The translations under genes and the position numbers were made by a program. Source: Billgrantia ethanolica (GTDB taxonomy: Bacteria; Pseudomonadota; Gammaproteobacteria; Pseudomonadales; Halomonadaceae). Taken from it: a DNA stretch of 64,000 nt. How positions within the stretch are numbered: the stretch's first letter is position 1; every line of letters starts with the position of its first letter. The DNA lies in contig NZ_JABFTX010000002.1 of assembly GCF_021404305.1 (NCBI RefSeq), positions 372,001 through 436,000 of the forward strand. The letters are read 5' to 3'. Below the pieces are notes generated by a model, which saw nothing but the letters and a program-made list of their open reading frames with translations, was not told where the DNA came from and did no database searches. Positions 1 to 7,607 of the stretch are shown piece after piece.

Positions 1-1
1 G

Positions 2-184
2 CCGATCCCGGTGCCGGTAGCCTACTTCAGCTTCACCGGCTCGCGAGCCTCTAAGCTCGGCGACCTAGGCCCCAACGGCAAGCAGGCGATCCAGTTCTGG
101 ACCCAGACCAAGACCGTTACCGCACGCTGGTTCGAGCCCGAGAATGTCTCCAGCGGCATCAACAGCACCATTTCGCTCAGCTGA
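2..184 (+). CDS. C-terminal end of an unidentified protein (partial)
   Basis: An open frame enters from the left edge and stops with TGA at 182-184, giving about 60 residues. The tail is rich in Thr, Ser and aromatic residues and ends in ISLS. I do not recognise the family, and the visible part has no membrane segment or catalytic motif. A strong intrinsic terminator follows 22 bases later, which supports this being the true end of a transcribed gene. The function cannot be judged without the upstream sequence. Confidence 0.6.
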   Translation, partial: PIPVPVAYFSFTGSRASKLGDLGPNGKQAIQFWTQTKTVTARWFEPENVSSGINSTISLS

Positions 185-206
185 CCCAACCCCGGCTCAG
201 TATCCG

Positions 207-235
207 GTCCCGCCCTAATGGGCGGGACTTTTTAT
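207..235 (+). terminator. Rho-independent terminator
   Basis: A perfect 9-bp stem (GTCCCGCCC with GGGCGGGAC) closes a TAAT loop and is followed directly by a run of five T. It ends the partial upstream gene. Confidence 0.92.
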
Positions 236-308
236 TAGAAGTATCTCAACGAAACAAACCTGCTAGAGTTGAAGAATCGTAAGGACACGATATGGAGGCA
301 GTTTGCCG

Positions 309-2171
309 ATGCGCTGCGCGCTTGCCGGTGGTTCTGCCGGCTTGGCCAAATGGACGGCCGCTCTTCTCTTGCCCCTTTTGTGGCTGCTCTCATGGCAGGC
401 CCAGGCCGTCGTCGATATCAGCTCTTCACCGCTCGCCATCAACCCGGCACCTCAAGTCGCGGTGCTGGAAGACGAAACTGCTCAGCTTGCCATCGAGCAG
501 ATCCTGGAGCCGGCCGAGCCACTGCCTTGGCAGCAGTTGCAGCAGGAAGTACCCAACTTCGGTTTCACTCATTCAGCCTGGTGGCTGAGGCTGGAGCTCG
601 CGAACGACTCCGCTGCTCCCTTGCGGCGCTTGCTCGAGCTGGCCTCGCCGCTGCCCGATTTCATCGATGCCTATGCGGTCGACGCCGAGGGCAGGGTGGT
701 GCAACAGTGGAGCACCGGTAGCCGACGCCCATTCGCCACCCGCCCAGTGCGGCATCACGCCTTCGTGCTGCCGGTACTCGTGGGGGCGAATGAAACGCGG
801 CAGGTATACGTGCGGATGGCGAGCCACGACGGCTTGGTGCCCGCCACGCCCCTGCGGCTGATGGACGACGTCAGATTCCTAGAGCGTACGCAAAGCGAGC
901 TGATGTCCTACAGCGTGCTGTATGGCGGGCTGTTGGCGCTGCTGCTTTACAATCTGCTGACCTTTCTGGCCACCCGCGAGAAAGCCTTTCTGCATTCCGT
1001 GTTCTATCTGGGCGCTTTCCTGCTGTTCAACCTCTCGCTGCGAGGGTTCGGCTACCAGTTCCTGTGGCCGGAGTGGCCGCGCTTCAACCAGCAGATTCTG
1101 TTGCTCAGCGCGGGGCTGCTTTACGTCGCGCTCACCCTGTTCAGCCTCGACTATCTGACGCTCAAGCGGCAGGCCCCGCGGCTGGCCAAGGGGCTCGTGG
1201 TGCTTACGGGGCTGCTGGTGCTCAGCATACTGCCGAGCCTGGCCGATCGCTTCGCCTGGACACTGCGCGCGCTGGTACCGCTCAGCATAGGGTATGCGCT
1301 GCTCCTGCTCGGCACTGCTGCTTGGCTCAGTTTCCAGGGCGATCGGCTGGCGAGAATCTTCCTGTTGGGTTGGGGTGGCCTACTGGCGGGGGGCGCACTC
1401 TATGCACTGCGCCTGGGGGGCTTCGTGCCCTATGGGCTGGCCACTGAGTATGCGCTGGAGGCGGGGGCGGGCTTCGGCTTCCTGCTGATGGCCTTCGGTC
1501 TGGCCTGCAAGATCAATCGCCTCAAGCGTGCCAAGCTCGACGCAGAGCGCGAGACCTATGAGCTGCAGCGTACTCTCAATCACCAGCTCGAGACCCAGGT
1601 GCTGCAGCGTACCCAGGAGCTGGAGCAGGCTAATCGCAAGCTGGCGGCCATGGTGCGCACCGATCCACTGACAGGATTGCTCAATCGACGTCAGTTCGAA
1701 ACCCTGATCAACGAGGAGATCCAGCGCCGACATCGTGACGGCAAGCCGCTGCTGTTCGCCATGATGGATGTCGATGACTTCAAGCTCTTCAACGACACCT
1801 ACGGACACCAGGCAGGCGACGAAGTGCTCGTGGAGGTGGCCGCTCTCCTGAAGGCCCACTTCCGCCGCGCCGGCGATAGGCTGTTCCGGCTGGGCGGCGA
1901 GGAGTTCGGCATCCTGCTCGAGGCCGATTCGTTCGAGGCAGGCCGCTTCGCGCTGGAGCGCTTTCGCCACTCCTTGCAGCAGTTGCAGATCCCCCACCAA
2001 GCTTCGCAGCATGGCGTGGTGACAGGCTCTTTCGGGCTGGTGTGCTGCAGCGATTACGATCAGTTGCCGGCGGCCATGGCCGTCTATCGTCACGCCGATC
2101 AGGCCATGTACGAGGCCAAGCAGATCAGTCGTAATCGGGTGGTGGCGCGCTCGGTAATGGCAGAGGTGTGA
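309..2171 (+). CDS. Diguanylate cyclase with 7TMR-DISM sensor
   Basis: This is a membrane receptor predicted to make cyclic di-GMP. After a signal peptide (about residues 1-35) comes a periplasmic 7TMR-DISMED2-type domain to about residue 190. Seven hydrophobic helices run to about 400, then a short coiled coil, then a C-terminal GGDEF domain. The active-site loop is GGEEF at residues 529-533, a catalytically competent form. An RAGD inhibitory-site motif sits at the usual distance before it, so product feedback is likely. I chose ATG 309 because GGAGG at 294-298 is 10 bases upstream; an in-frame TTG at 303 would be too close. The ligand is unknown. Confidence 0.88.
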   Translation: MRCALAGGSAGLAKWTAALLLPLLWLLSWQAQAVVDISSSPLAINPAPQVAVLEDETAQLAIEQILEPAEPLPWQQLQQEVPNFGFTHSAWWLRLELANDSAAPLRRLLELASPLPDFIDAYAVDAEGRVVQQWSTGSRRPFATRPVRHHAFVLPVLVGANETRQVYVRMASHDGLVPATPLRLMDDVRFLERTQSELMSYSVLYGGLLALLLYNLLTFLATREKAFLHSVFYLGAFLLFNLSLRGFGYQFLWPEWPRFNQQILLLSAGLLYVALTLFSLDYLTLKRQAPRLAKGLVVLTGLLVLSILPSLADRFAWTLRALVPLSIGYALLLLGTAAWLSFQGDRLARIFLLGWGGLLAGGALYALRLGGFVPYGLATEYALEAGAGFGFLLMAFGLACKINRLKRAKLDAERETYELQRTLNHQLETQVLQRTQELEQANRKLAAMVRTDPLTGLLNRRQFETLINEEIQRRHRDGKPLLFAMMDVDDFKLFNDTYGHQAGDEVLVEVAALLKAHFRRAGDRLFRLGGEEFGILLEADSFEAGRFALERFRHSLQQLQIPHQASQHGVVTGSFGLVCCSDYDQLPAAMAVYRHADQAMYEAKQISRNRVVARSVMAEV

Positions 2172-2193
2172 GCGGATGCCGCATGGACTTATC

Positions 2194-2211
2194 GTTTACG
2201 TTGACGTTAAC
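2194..2211. promoter_or_regulatory. Near-palindromic operator, MerR/LiuR-like
   Basis: GTTTACGTTGACGTTAAC is palindromic at 14 of 18 positions and holds two ACGT cores. It lies 41 bases upstream of the AhpD-like start codon. The pattern resembles operators of the LiuR branch of MerR regulators, which control branched-chain amino acid and related catabolism. The regulator assignment is inference; no MerR gene lies next to it. Confidence 0.5.
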
Positions 2212-2251
2212 TGGCATTAGCCAGCATAACAACGACGCAAGAGGTCCTGCC

Positions 2252-2851
2252 ATGACAACACCGATCAGCCGCTTTCCCATCCCCGAGTCGATCGAGGAGT
2301 TACCCGAAGACATCCGCGACAGCATCCTCGCGGTGCAGAAGAAGGCCGGCTTCGTGCCCAACGTATTTCTGATGCTGGCACACCGCCCCGATGAGTTTCG
2401 GGCGTTCTTTGCCTACCATGACGCCTTGATGGAGCGTGAGTCCGACACCCTGACCAAGGCGGAGAAGGAGATGATCGTGGTGGCCACCAGCGCCCGCAAT
2501 CGCTGTCTCTACTGCGTGGTAGCCCATGGCGCGCTAGTGCGCATCTACAGCAAGGACCCGCTGCTGGCTGATCAGGTAGCCATCAACCACCGCACCGCAC
2601 CGATCAGCGAGCGCCATCGGGTGATGCTCGATTTCGCCCTGCACTGCGGGCTGGAAGTGGGGGAGCTCACCGATGAGTGGCAGGTTCGTCTCACCGAGGC
2701 GGGCTTCACTCACGACGATATCTGGGACATCGGCGCCATCGCCGCTTTCTTCGGCCTCTCTAACCGACTGGTCACTCTTACCGGCACCCCGCCCAACCCG
2801 GAGTTCTACCTGATGGGACGGGTGCCCAGGGAGAAGGCCGCTAACGGCTAG
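2252..2851 (+). CDS. AhpD-like peroxidase-related protein (CMD family)
   Basis: A 199-residue carboxymuconolactone-decarboxylase-family protein of the peroxidase-related type. The core motif is a Glu followed by CLYC and then His (residues about 70-95), the arrangement AhpD uses for its redox-active dithiol and proton relay. It probably reduces peroxides or an organic disulfide in the cytoplasm. I chose ATG 2252 because the conserved region starts soon after; an in-frame GTG at 2168 would overlap the previous gene and adds unconserved sequence. It is transcribed alone, behind an ACGT-type operator, and converges on the next gene. Confidence 0.8.
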   Translation: MTTPISRFPIPESIEELPEDIRDSILAVQKKAGFVPNVFLMLAHRPDEFRAFFAYHDALMERESDTLTKAEKEMIVVATSARNRCLYCVVAHGALVRIYSKDPLLADQVAINHRTAPISERHRVMLDFALHCGLEVGELTDEWQVRLTEAGFTHDDIWDIGAIAAFFGLSNRLVTLTGTPPNPEFYLMGRVPREKAANG

Positions 2852-2864
2852 CGCACTGCTTCGT

Positions 2865-3536
2865 TCAGGTGCGGCAGGCTTGCAGCAGCATCATTACCGG
2901 CTCCAACTGGCTGACATGCAGCACCAGCACGCTGTCGCCGCTTGTCCCTTCAGCGGGGCGGATCACGGCGAACTCGCCCTCTTCCAGATGAAACTCGTGG
3001 ATTTCCCTGGGGCCCTGCGGCGTCTGGCACTGGATCGAGCGGTAGCTGTCGTCCTCGCTGTATGTCAGCCGGTGATAGACCTTGAAGAAGGTATAGAGCG
3101 AAAGGCCGTCGTCGAAGGCGGGCCAGCGTGCAGGGATGGTGCGGGTCTCCTCGTCGAGTGTCTGCCCCTCTGCCTCGGCGGCTTCGATGGCTTCTGCCAG
3201 CGGGCCGGCCAGCAGCGAAGCGGTGTCGCGGGGCAGTGGTGCGGCGCTCTCGATGGCCTGCTGATAGGTGGCTCGCACTTGATTCAGAGCGTCGAGCGTG
3301 GCGATGGGGTGGTCGCTGTGGGCGAGATCGCCGGGCTCGAAGCCGCCATTCTCCCAGCCGTGAATGACTCGCAGCGTCAACGCTGCGCTGGCCATCGGCT
3401 CGCACACCAGCGTCTGCAGGGCGACCCGCAGATGCAACTGGCGTTCGACGCTCAGGTTGTCGAAGGCGGAATAGGGGTCGGCAAAGATATGGTGCAGATG
3501 CCCGGGGGCGTGTTCCTTGGCTTCACTGAAAGGCAT
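2865..3536 (-). CDS. Hypothetical cytoplasmic protein
   Basis: A 223-residue acidic protein with no signal peptide or membrane helix. I do not recognise a family. It has an alanine- and glutamate-rich helical centre and a beta-rich C-terminal third. ATG 3536 is preferred because an AGGGA element lies six bases upstream; an in-frame ATG at 3593 has a ribosome binding site only three bases away. It is convergent with the AhpD-like gene (13 bases between stops) and divergent from ilvD. Codon use matches its neighbours, so it looks like a resident gene. Confidence 0.65.
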   Translation of the reverse strand: MPFSEAKEHAPGHLHHIFADPYSAFDNLSVERQLHLRVALQTLVCEPMASAALTLRVIHGWENGGFEPGDLAHSDHPIATLDALNQVRATYQQAIESAAPLPRDTASLLAGPLAEAIEAAEAEGQTLDEETRTIPARWPAFDDGLSLYTFFKVYHRLTYSEDDSYRSIQCQTPQGPREIHEFHLEEGEFAVIRPAEGTSGDSVLVLHVSQLEPVMMLLQACRT

Positions 3537-3690
3537 GGCGGTTCCCTGCGGGGGAGAAGTCGTACTGGCTTTTTCGCTGTTATAACACTGCATGAGCTCC
3601 AGGTCATATCGGCCAGTCGGCTTCGGGCTTTAGCCCCTCGGTCCGGCGGTAGTCAGGCTGGAATTTGCCAGGAAGCTTTTGGCCAACCAC

Positions 3691-3719
3691 CCTTCGTAGG
3701 TCGATAAGCGAAACGAAGG
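3691..3719 (+). promoter_or_regulatory. Hairpin overlapping the ilvD ribosome binding site
   Basis: CCTTCGT (3691-3697) pairs perfectly with ACGAAGG (3713-3719) across a 15-base loop. The second arm overlaps the AAGGAG ribosome binding site (3716-3721) of ilvD, so folding could reduce translation. The central part resembles a short dispersed repeat common in gammaproteobacteria, so it may simply be repeat-derived. Confidence 0.3.
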
Positions 3720-3729
3720 AGCCACCCTC

Positions 3730-5421
3730 ATGAGCGATTCCCCGGACCCGCGTCGTCGCCACTCCGCCTCGGTGGTGGACGGCGTCGGCAAGTCGGCCAG
3801 CCGTGCCATGCTGCGTGCGGTGGGTTTTACCGACGAGGATTTCACCAAGCCCCAGGTAGGTATCGCCTCTACCTGGAGCATGGTCACCCCGTGCAATAGC
3901 CACATCCATGAGCTGGCCGAGCGGGCGCGTGACGGTGCCGACTCGGCCGGCGGCAAGGGGGTGATCTTCAACACCGTCACCATCTCCGACGGTATCGCCA
4001 ATGGCACCGAGGGTATGAAGTACTCGCTGGTCTCGCGGGAGGTGATCGCCGACTCCATCGAGACAGTAGCCGGTTGCGAGGGCTTCGACGGTCTGGTGAC
4101 CATCGGTGGCTGCGACAAGAACATGCCGGGCTGCCTGATGGGTATGGCACGCCTGAACCGGCCCAGCGTGTTCGTCTATGGCGGCACTATCCAGCCCGGT
4201 AAGAACCATACCGATATCGTCTCGGTGTTCGAGGCCATGGGCGCCCACAGCCGCGGCGACCTGGAGCTGATCGAACTCAAGCAGATCGAGGAGACGGCGA
4301 TACCCGGTCCCGGCTCCTGCGGTGGCATGTACACCGCCAACACCATGGCTTCGGCCATCGAGGCACTGGGCATGAGCCTGCCGGGTAGCTCGGCGCAGAA
4401 CGCCGTGTCCCAGGCCAAGCGCGCCGATTGCGAGGCGGCCGGCGCGGCGGTGCTGGAACTGCTCGAGCGCGACATCAAGCCTTCCGACATCATGACCCGT
4501 CAGGCCTTCGAGAACGCCATTACCGTGGTGATCGCCCTGGGGGGCTCCACCAACGCGGTGCTGCATCTGATCGCCATGGCCAACACCGTAGGTGTGCCGC
4601 TGTCGCTGGCCGACTTCACCGAGATCGGTCGGCGTGTGCCGGTGTTGGCCGACCTGCGCCCCAGCGGGCGTTACATGATGAGCGAGCTGGTCGAGATCGG
4701 CGGCATCCAGCCGCTGATGAAGACCCTGCTCGAGGCCGGCATGCTCCGCGGTGACTGCCTGACGGTGACGGGGCGTACGCTGGCCGAAAACCTGGCCGAT
4801 GTCGCTCCCTACCCGGAAGGACAGCAGATCATCGCGCCGCTGAACGCCCCGCTGAAGAAGGAGAGCCATCTGCGCATCCTCTACGGCAATCTGGCGCCCG
4901 AAGGTGCGGTGGCCAAGATCACCGGCAAGGAGGGCACGCGTTTCTCCGGCAGTGCGCGGGTGTTCGGCTCCGAGGAGGAGGCCCAGGCGCGCATCAACGA
5001 CGGCACGGTGACGGCCGGCGACGTGGTGGTGATCCGCTACGAAGGCCCCAAGGGTGGCCCAGGCATGCGCGAGATGCTGACGCCTACCTCGGCGATCATG
5101 GGGCGCGGGTTGGGCGATTCCGTGGCCTTGATCACCGACGGCCGCTTCTCCGGCGGCAGCCACGGCTTCGTGGTGGGGCATGTCTCGCCCGAGGCTTTCG
5201 ACGGCGGTCCGCTGGCGCTGGTCGAAGATGGCGACCCCATCACCATCGACGCCGAGGCCGACACCATCGAGCTGCATGTCGATGACGCCGAGCTGACCCG
5301 GCGTCGTGCTGCCTGGCGCCAGCCCGAGCCGCGCTATACCCGTGGCGTGCTGGCCAAGTACGCGCGCTCAGTCAGCTCGGCCTCCACCGGGGCGCTGACG
5401 GATCTGCCACCGGAGGAGTGA
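3730..5421 (+). CDS. ilvD: Dihydroxy-acid dehydratase
   Basis: The fourth step of branched-chain amino acid synthesis: it dehydrates 2,3-dihydroxy-isovalerate and its methylvalerate homologue to the 2-oxo acids, using an iron-sulfur cluster. The protein has 563 residues, the length of the shorter IlvD class rather than the roughly 616-residue E. coli enzyme. The three cluster cysteines are visible: Cys55 in TPCNSH, Cys128 in [10 protein letters not shown] and Cys197 in GPGSCGGMY. That set of three is typical of the oxygen-tolerant [2Fe-2S] type. AAGGAG lies nine bases before ATG 3730. The gene is monocistronic, with a hairpin terminator after it. The same fold includes sugar-acid dehydratases, but no sugar operon is nearby. 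Confidence 0.93.
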   Translation: MSDSPDPRRRHSASVVDGVGKSASRAMLRAVGFTDEDFTKPQVGIASTWSMVTPCNSHIHELAERARDGADSAGGKGVIFNTVTISDGIANGTEGMKYSLVSREVIADSIETVAGCEGFDGLVTIGGCDKNMPGCLMGMARLNRPSVFVYGGTIQPGKNHTDIVSVFEAMGAHSRGDLELIELKQIEETAIPGPGSCGGMYTANTMASAIEALGMSLPGSSAQNAVSQAKRADCEAAGAAVLELLERDIKPSDIMTRQAFENAITVVIALGGSTNAVLHLIAMANTVGVPLSLADFTEIGRRVPVLADLRPSGRYMMSELVEIGGIQPLMKTLLEAGMLRGDCLTVTGRTLAENLADVAPYPEGQQIIAPLNAPLKKESHLRILYGNLAPEGAVAKITGKEGTRFSGSARVFGSEEEAQARINDGTVTAGDVVVIRYEGPKGGPGMREMLTPTSAIMGRGLGDSVALITDGRFSGGSHGFVVGHVSPEAFDGGPLALVEDGDPITIDAEADTIELHVDDAELTRRRAAWRQPEPRYTRGVLAKYARSVSSASTGALTDLPPEE

Positions 5422-5449
5422 CGGCCGACAATTTCCGCTCACAGCAAAA

Positions 5450-5477
5450 CGACGCCTCGTCCTGGGACGAGGCGTCG
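5450..5477. terminator. Bidirectional terminator between ilvD and the HTH gene
   Basis: A 12-13-bp perfect stem (CGACGCCTCGTC with its complement) lies between two convergent genes. On the minus strand it is followed by TTTTG, so it works best for the HTH gene and may also stop ilvD transcripts. Confidence 0.75.
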
Positions 5478-5529
5478 CGGTATCCGGGCGATCCCTATCA
5501 GGTCGATCAAAAACGCGGAGCTTCTGGCG

Positions 5530-5811
5530 CTAATAGTTCAAGGCGCCTTCCGGATCAATGGTGTGATAGACGAGGCGTAGCTCATCGAGCGAGAGGTGTT
5601 CGAGGCGGCCGGCCAGCAGATCGCTGATCTTCTGTGCCGGTAGTCCGGCGCGGCGAGCGATCTCGCGGCAACCGAGGTCGGATACGGCGATGAGCCGTGT
5701 AACGATGCGCATCAGACGTGTGCGCTTTTCCAGATCCCTGACATCGAGGTCAGGGCAACTTCGCGGGGGGTCGATAAGATCCGCGTTGGAAAAATGTCGT
5801 GCCGTACTCAT
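5530..5811 (-). CDS. Small HTH (XRE/HigA-like) DNA-binding protein
   Basis: A 93-residue protein whose C-terminal half reads as a Cro/C1-type helix-turn-helix (REIARRAGLPAQKISDLLAG), similar to the antitoxin-like HTH_37 group. ATG 5811 (MSTARHFSN) is preferred; an in-frame ATG at 5862 would add 17 residues. No toxin-like small ORF lies beside it, so it is either an orphan regulator or a remnant of a toxin-antitoxin pair. Its target is unknown. It diverges from the TAXI TRAP operon and might regulate it. Confidence 0.6.
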   Translation of the reverse strand: MSTARHFSNADLIDPPRSCPDLDVRDLEKRTRLMRIVTRLIAVSDLGCREIARRAGLPAQKISDLLAGRLEHLSLDELRLVYHTIDPEGALNY

Positions 5812-6104
5812 GATGCTCCAGTGGGCGATTGCGACAACCACATCATGGAGGCAATTCGTCAATTTTGCCAGCCCCGTTTGGCGACTTTTTCGTGATGCCG
5901 AGACAGCGGCAGCGAGACCGTGGCAAGAGGCGCCTTGGCTAAGCCGACCTTGGTGGAATTGCCGAAAATTCTCAATAACGTAGAAACTGTTGATTAGCCT
6001 CTTTACGCAGGGGCATGCTAGCTTTTGTCAGGTAAGCGGTCGGGCTCGCCCGGTACGCTCCCGAAACAACCATAAACGATCCGGTTTCAGGACGGAGGAG
6101 ATTC
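5812..6104. promoter_or_regulatory. Divergent intergenic region before the TAXI operon
   Basis: These 293 bases separate the HTH gene from the TAXI operon and must hold both promoters. The sequence is less GC-rich than its surroundings from about 5960 to 6030. I could not fix convincing -35/-10 pairs. The ribosome binding site for the TAXI gene is GGAGG at 6095-6099. No small coding frame or repeat stands out. Confidence 0.35.
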
Positions 6105-7064
6105 ATGCGCGCTCTCAAATATGTCGCGGCCGCTTCGCTGATGGCCACGGCTCCGCTAGCTGCCGCTCAGCAGCTTTCCATCGCCACCGGCGGTACCGGC
6201 GGCGTGTACTATCCGATCGGTGGCGGCTTCGCCGAGATGATCAACAACCACATCGAAGGGGCCAGCGCCACGGCGGAAGTGACAGGCGCTTCGGTGGAGA
6301 ACATGGGCCTGATCATGCGCGGCGATGCCGATCTGGCATTGGTGCTGGCCGATACCGCCTACCAGGCCTACAACGGCACCGGCGACTTCGAGGGTCGCCA
6401 GATTGAGAACACTCGTGCGCTGGCGTCCGTCTACCCCAACGCCGTGCAACTGGTCACTCTCGCTGACTCCGACATCCAGTCGCTGGAAGATCTGCGCGGC
6501 AAACGCGTTTCCGTCGGCGCACCGGGCAGCGGCACCGAGCTCAACGCCCGTGCCCTGCTGGAAGCCAACGGCATCACTTATGACGATTTCCGTCCCCAGC
6601 GCTTGAACTTCAACGAGACCGCCGACGCCATCCGCGACGGTGACATCGATGCCGGCTTCTGGAGCGTGGGTCCGCCCACCAGCTCGATCCTCAACCTGGC
6701 GGCGACCCGTAGTATCCGTCTGGTCGGCTTCAGCGACGAGGAGATCGAAAACGCCCGTGAAGTCGAGCCTACCTTCGCCGCCTACGAACTGCGCGCCGGT
6801 ATGTACGACGGCATGGACGAGGCGGTGCAGACCATCAGCATCCCCAACGTGCTGGTCGTCAACGCCGACATGGACGAAGAGCTGGCCTATGAGCTGACCA
6901 AGCTGCTGTTCGAGAACACCGACGAGCTGATCGCCGTGCACCCGGCGGCCAACGATACCACCGTCGAGTTCAGCATCGACTCCACTCCGGTCCCGTTCCA
7001 CGATGGCGCGCTGCGTTATTATGAGGAAGTGGGCGCCGAAGTGGCCGACCACCAGCGTCCGTAA
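6105..7064 (+). CDS. TAXI-family TRAP transporter binding protein
   Basis: A periplasmic solute-binding protein of the TAXI family, delivering an organic anion (dicarboxylate or amino-acid-like) to a TRAP permease. It has 319 residues with a cleavable signal peptide (about residues 1-21, ending AAA before QQLS). The mature start with TGGTGGVYYPIGGGFAE is the TAXI signature. GGAGG lies five bases before ATG 6105. It is the first gene of a three-gene operon with a DUF1850 protein and a fused permease. The ligand cannot be read from sequence. Confidence 0.92.
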   Translation: MRALKYVAAASLMATAPLAAAQQLSIATGGTGGVYYPIGGGFAEMINNHIEGASATAEVTGASVENMGLIMRGDADLALVLADTAYQAYNGTGDFEGRQIENTRALASVYPNAVQLVTLADSDIQSLEDLRGKRVSVGAPGSGTELNARALLEANGITYDDFRPQRLNFNETADAIRDGDIDAGFWSVGPPTSSILNLAATRSIRLVGFSDEEIENAREVEPTFAAYELRAGMYDGMDEAVQTISIPNVLVVNADMDEELAYELTKLLFENTDELIAVHPAANDTTVEFSIDSTPVPFHDGALRYYEEVGAEVADHQRP

Positions 7065-7085
7065 GGCTCGTTCAGTCAGGCATCC

Positions 7086-7598
7086 ATGATGCTTGCTGCG
7101 AACCTGCGCAGGAGTCGCCGAGCCCTCGGGCCGGCGACTTTCTGCGTGCTGACACTATGTGCCGCGAGCACGGCGGTCTGGGCCGATGCCTCGCATCTGG
7201 AAGTGCTCGACGATCACGGCCAGGCACTGGTCTCGCTGCCGATGCCGGAAGGCGAGCGCTGGTGCATGGAGTGGAATCACTCCGTGACCGGTATTCGCGT
7301 GCAGGACTGCTATCGCCATCACCAAGGGAACATGGTACTCGAGCGTAGCCACCAGCCCGACTTTGCCGCCGGGCTGGGCCATGTGCCGGGTCGGGGCCGT
7401 CAGGTCTCCGACGGCCAGGGCGGCTACTGGATCGAGGACATCGACGAACCGGTGCCCGGCAACCGCTATCGATTGAGGGTCGGCTCTGCCAGAGTCGACC
7501 ATAGACTGCTGCATGAGGGACGTCGGATCAGCCTGAGCGAATTGGCGGCCGGCGAGCGGGTGACGATCCACCTGCGCACCCCTGACACCACCCCCTGA
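7086..7598 (+). CDS. DUF1850 protein of the TAXI TRAP operon
   Basis: A 170-residue exported protein: hydrophobic signal peptide (about residues 1-33), then a small beta-rich domain with the WNHSVTGI block typical of DUF1850. DUF1850 genes are found almost only between TAXI binding-protein and permease genes, so a structural or accessory role in this transporter is likely, but no biochemical role is established. Two ATG codons (7086 and 7089) are possible starts. It begins 21 bases after the binding protein and ends nine bases before the permease. Confidence 0.85.
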   Translation: MMLAANLRRSRRALGPATFCVLTLCAASTAVWADASHLEVLDDHGQALVSLPMPEGERWCMEWNHSVTGIRVQDCYRHHQGNMVLERSHQPDFAAGLGHVPGRGRQVSDGQGGYWIEDIDEPVPGNRYRLRVGSARVDHRLLHEGRRISLSELAAGERVTIHLRTPDTTP

Positions 7599-7607
7599 GA
7601 GGCGCGC

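Noticed and set aside
3604..5277. A 557-codon open frame on the minus strand opposite ilvD
   Set aside because: The product is His/Gly/Arg-rich with no recognisable domain. It lies wholly antisense to a clear ilvD gene and is explained by GC-rich codon bias.
5530..5811. HTH protein as the antitoxin of a toxin-antitoxin pair
   Set aside because: No small toxin frame with a ribosome binding site exists on either side, so only a DNA-binding call is supported.
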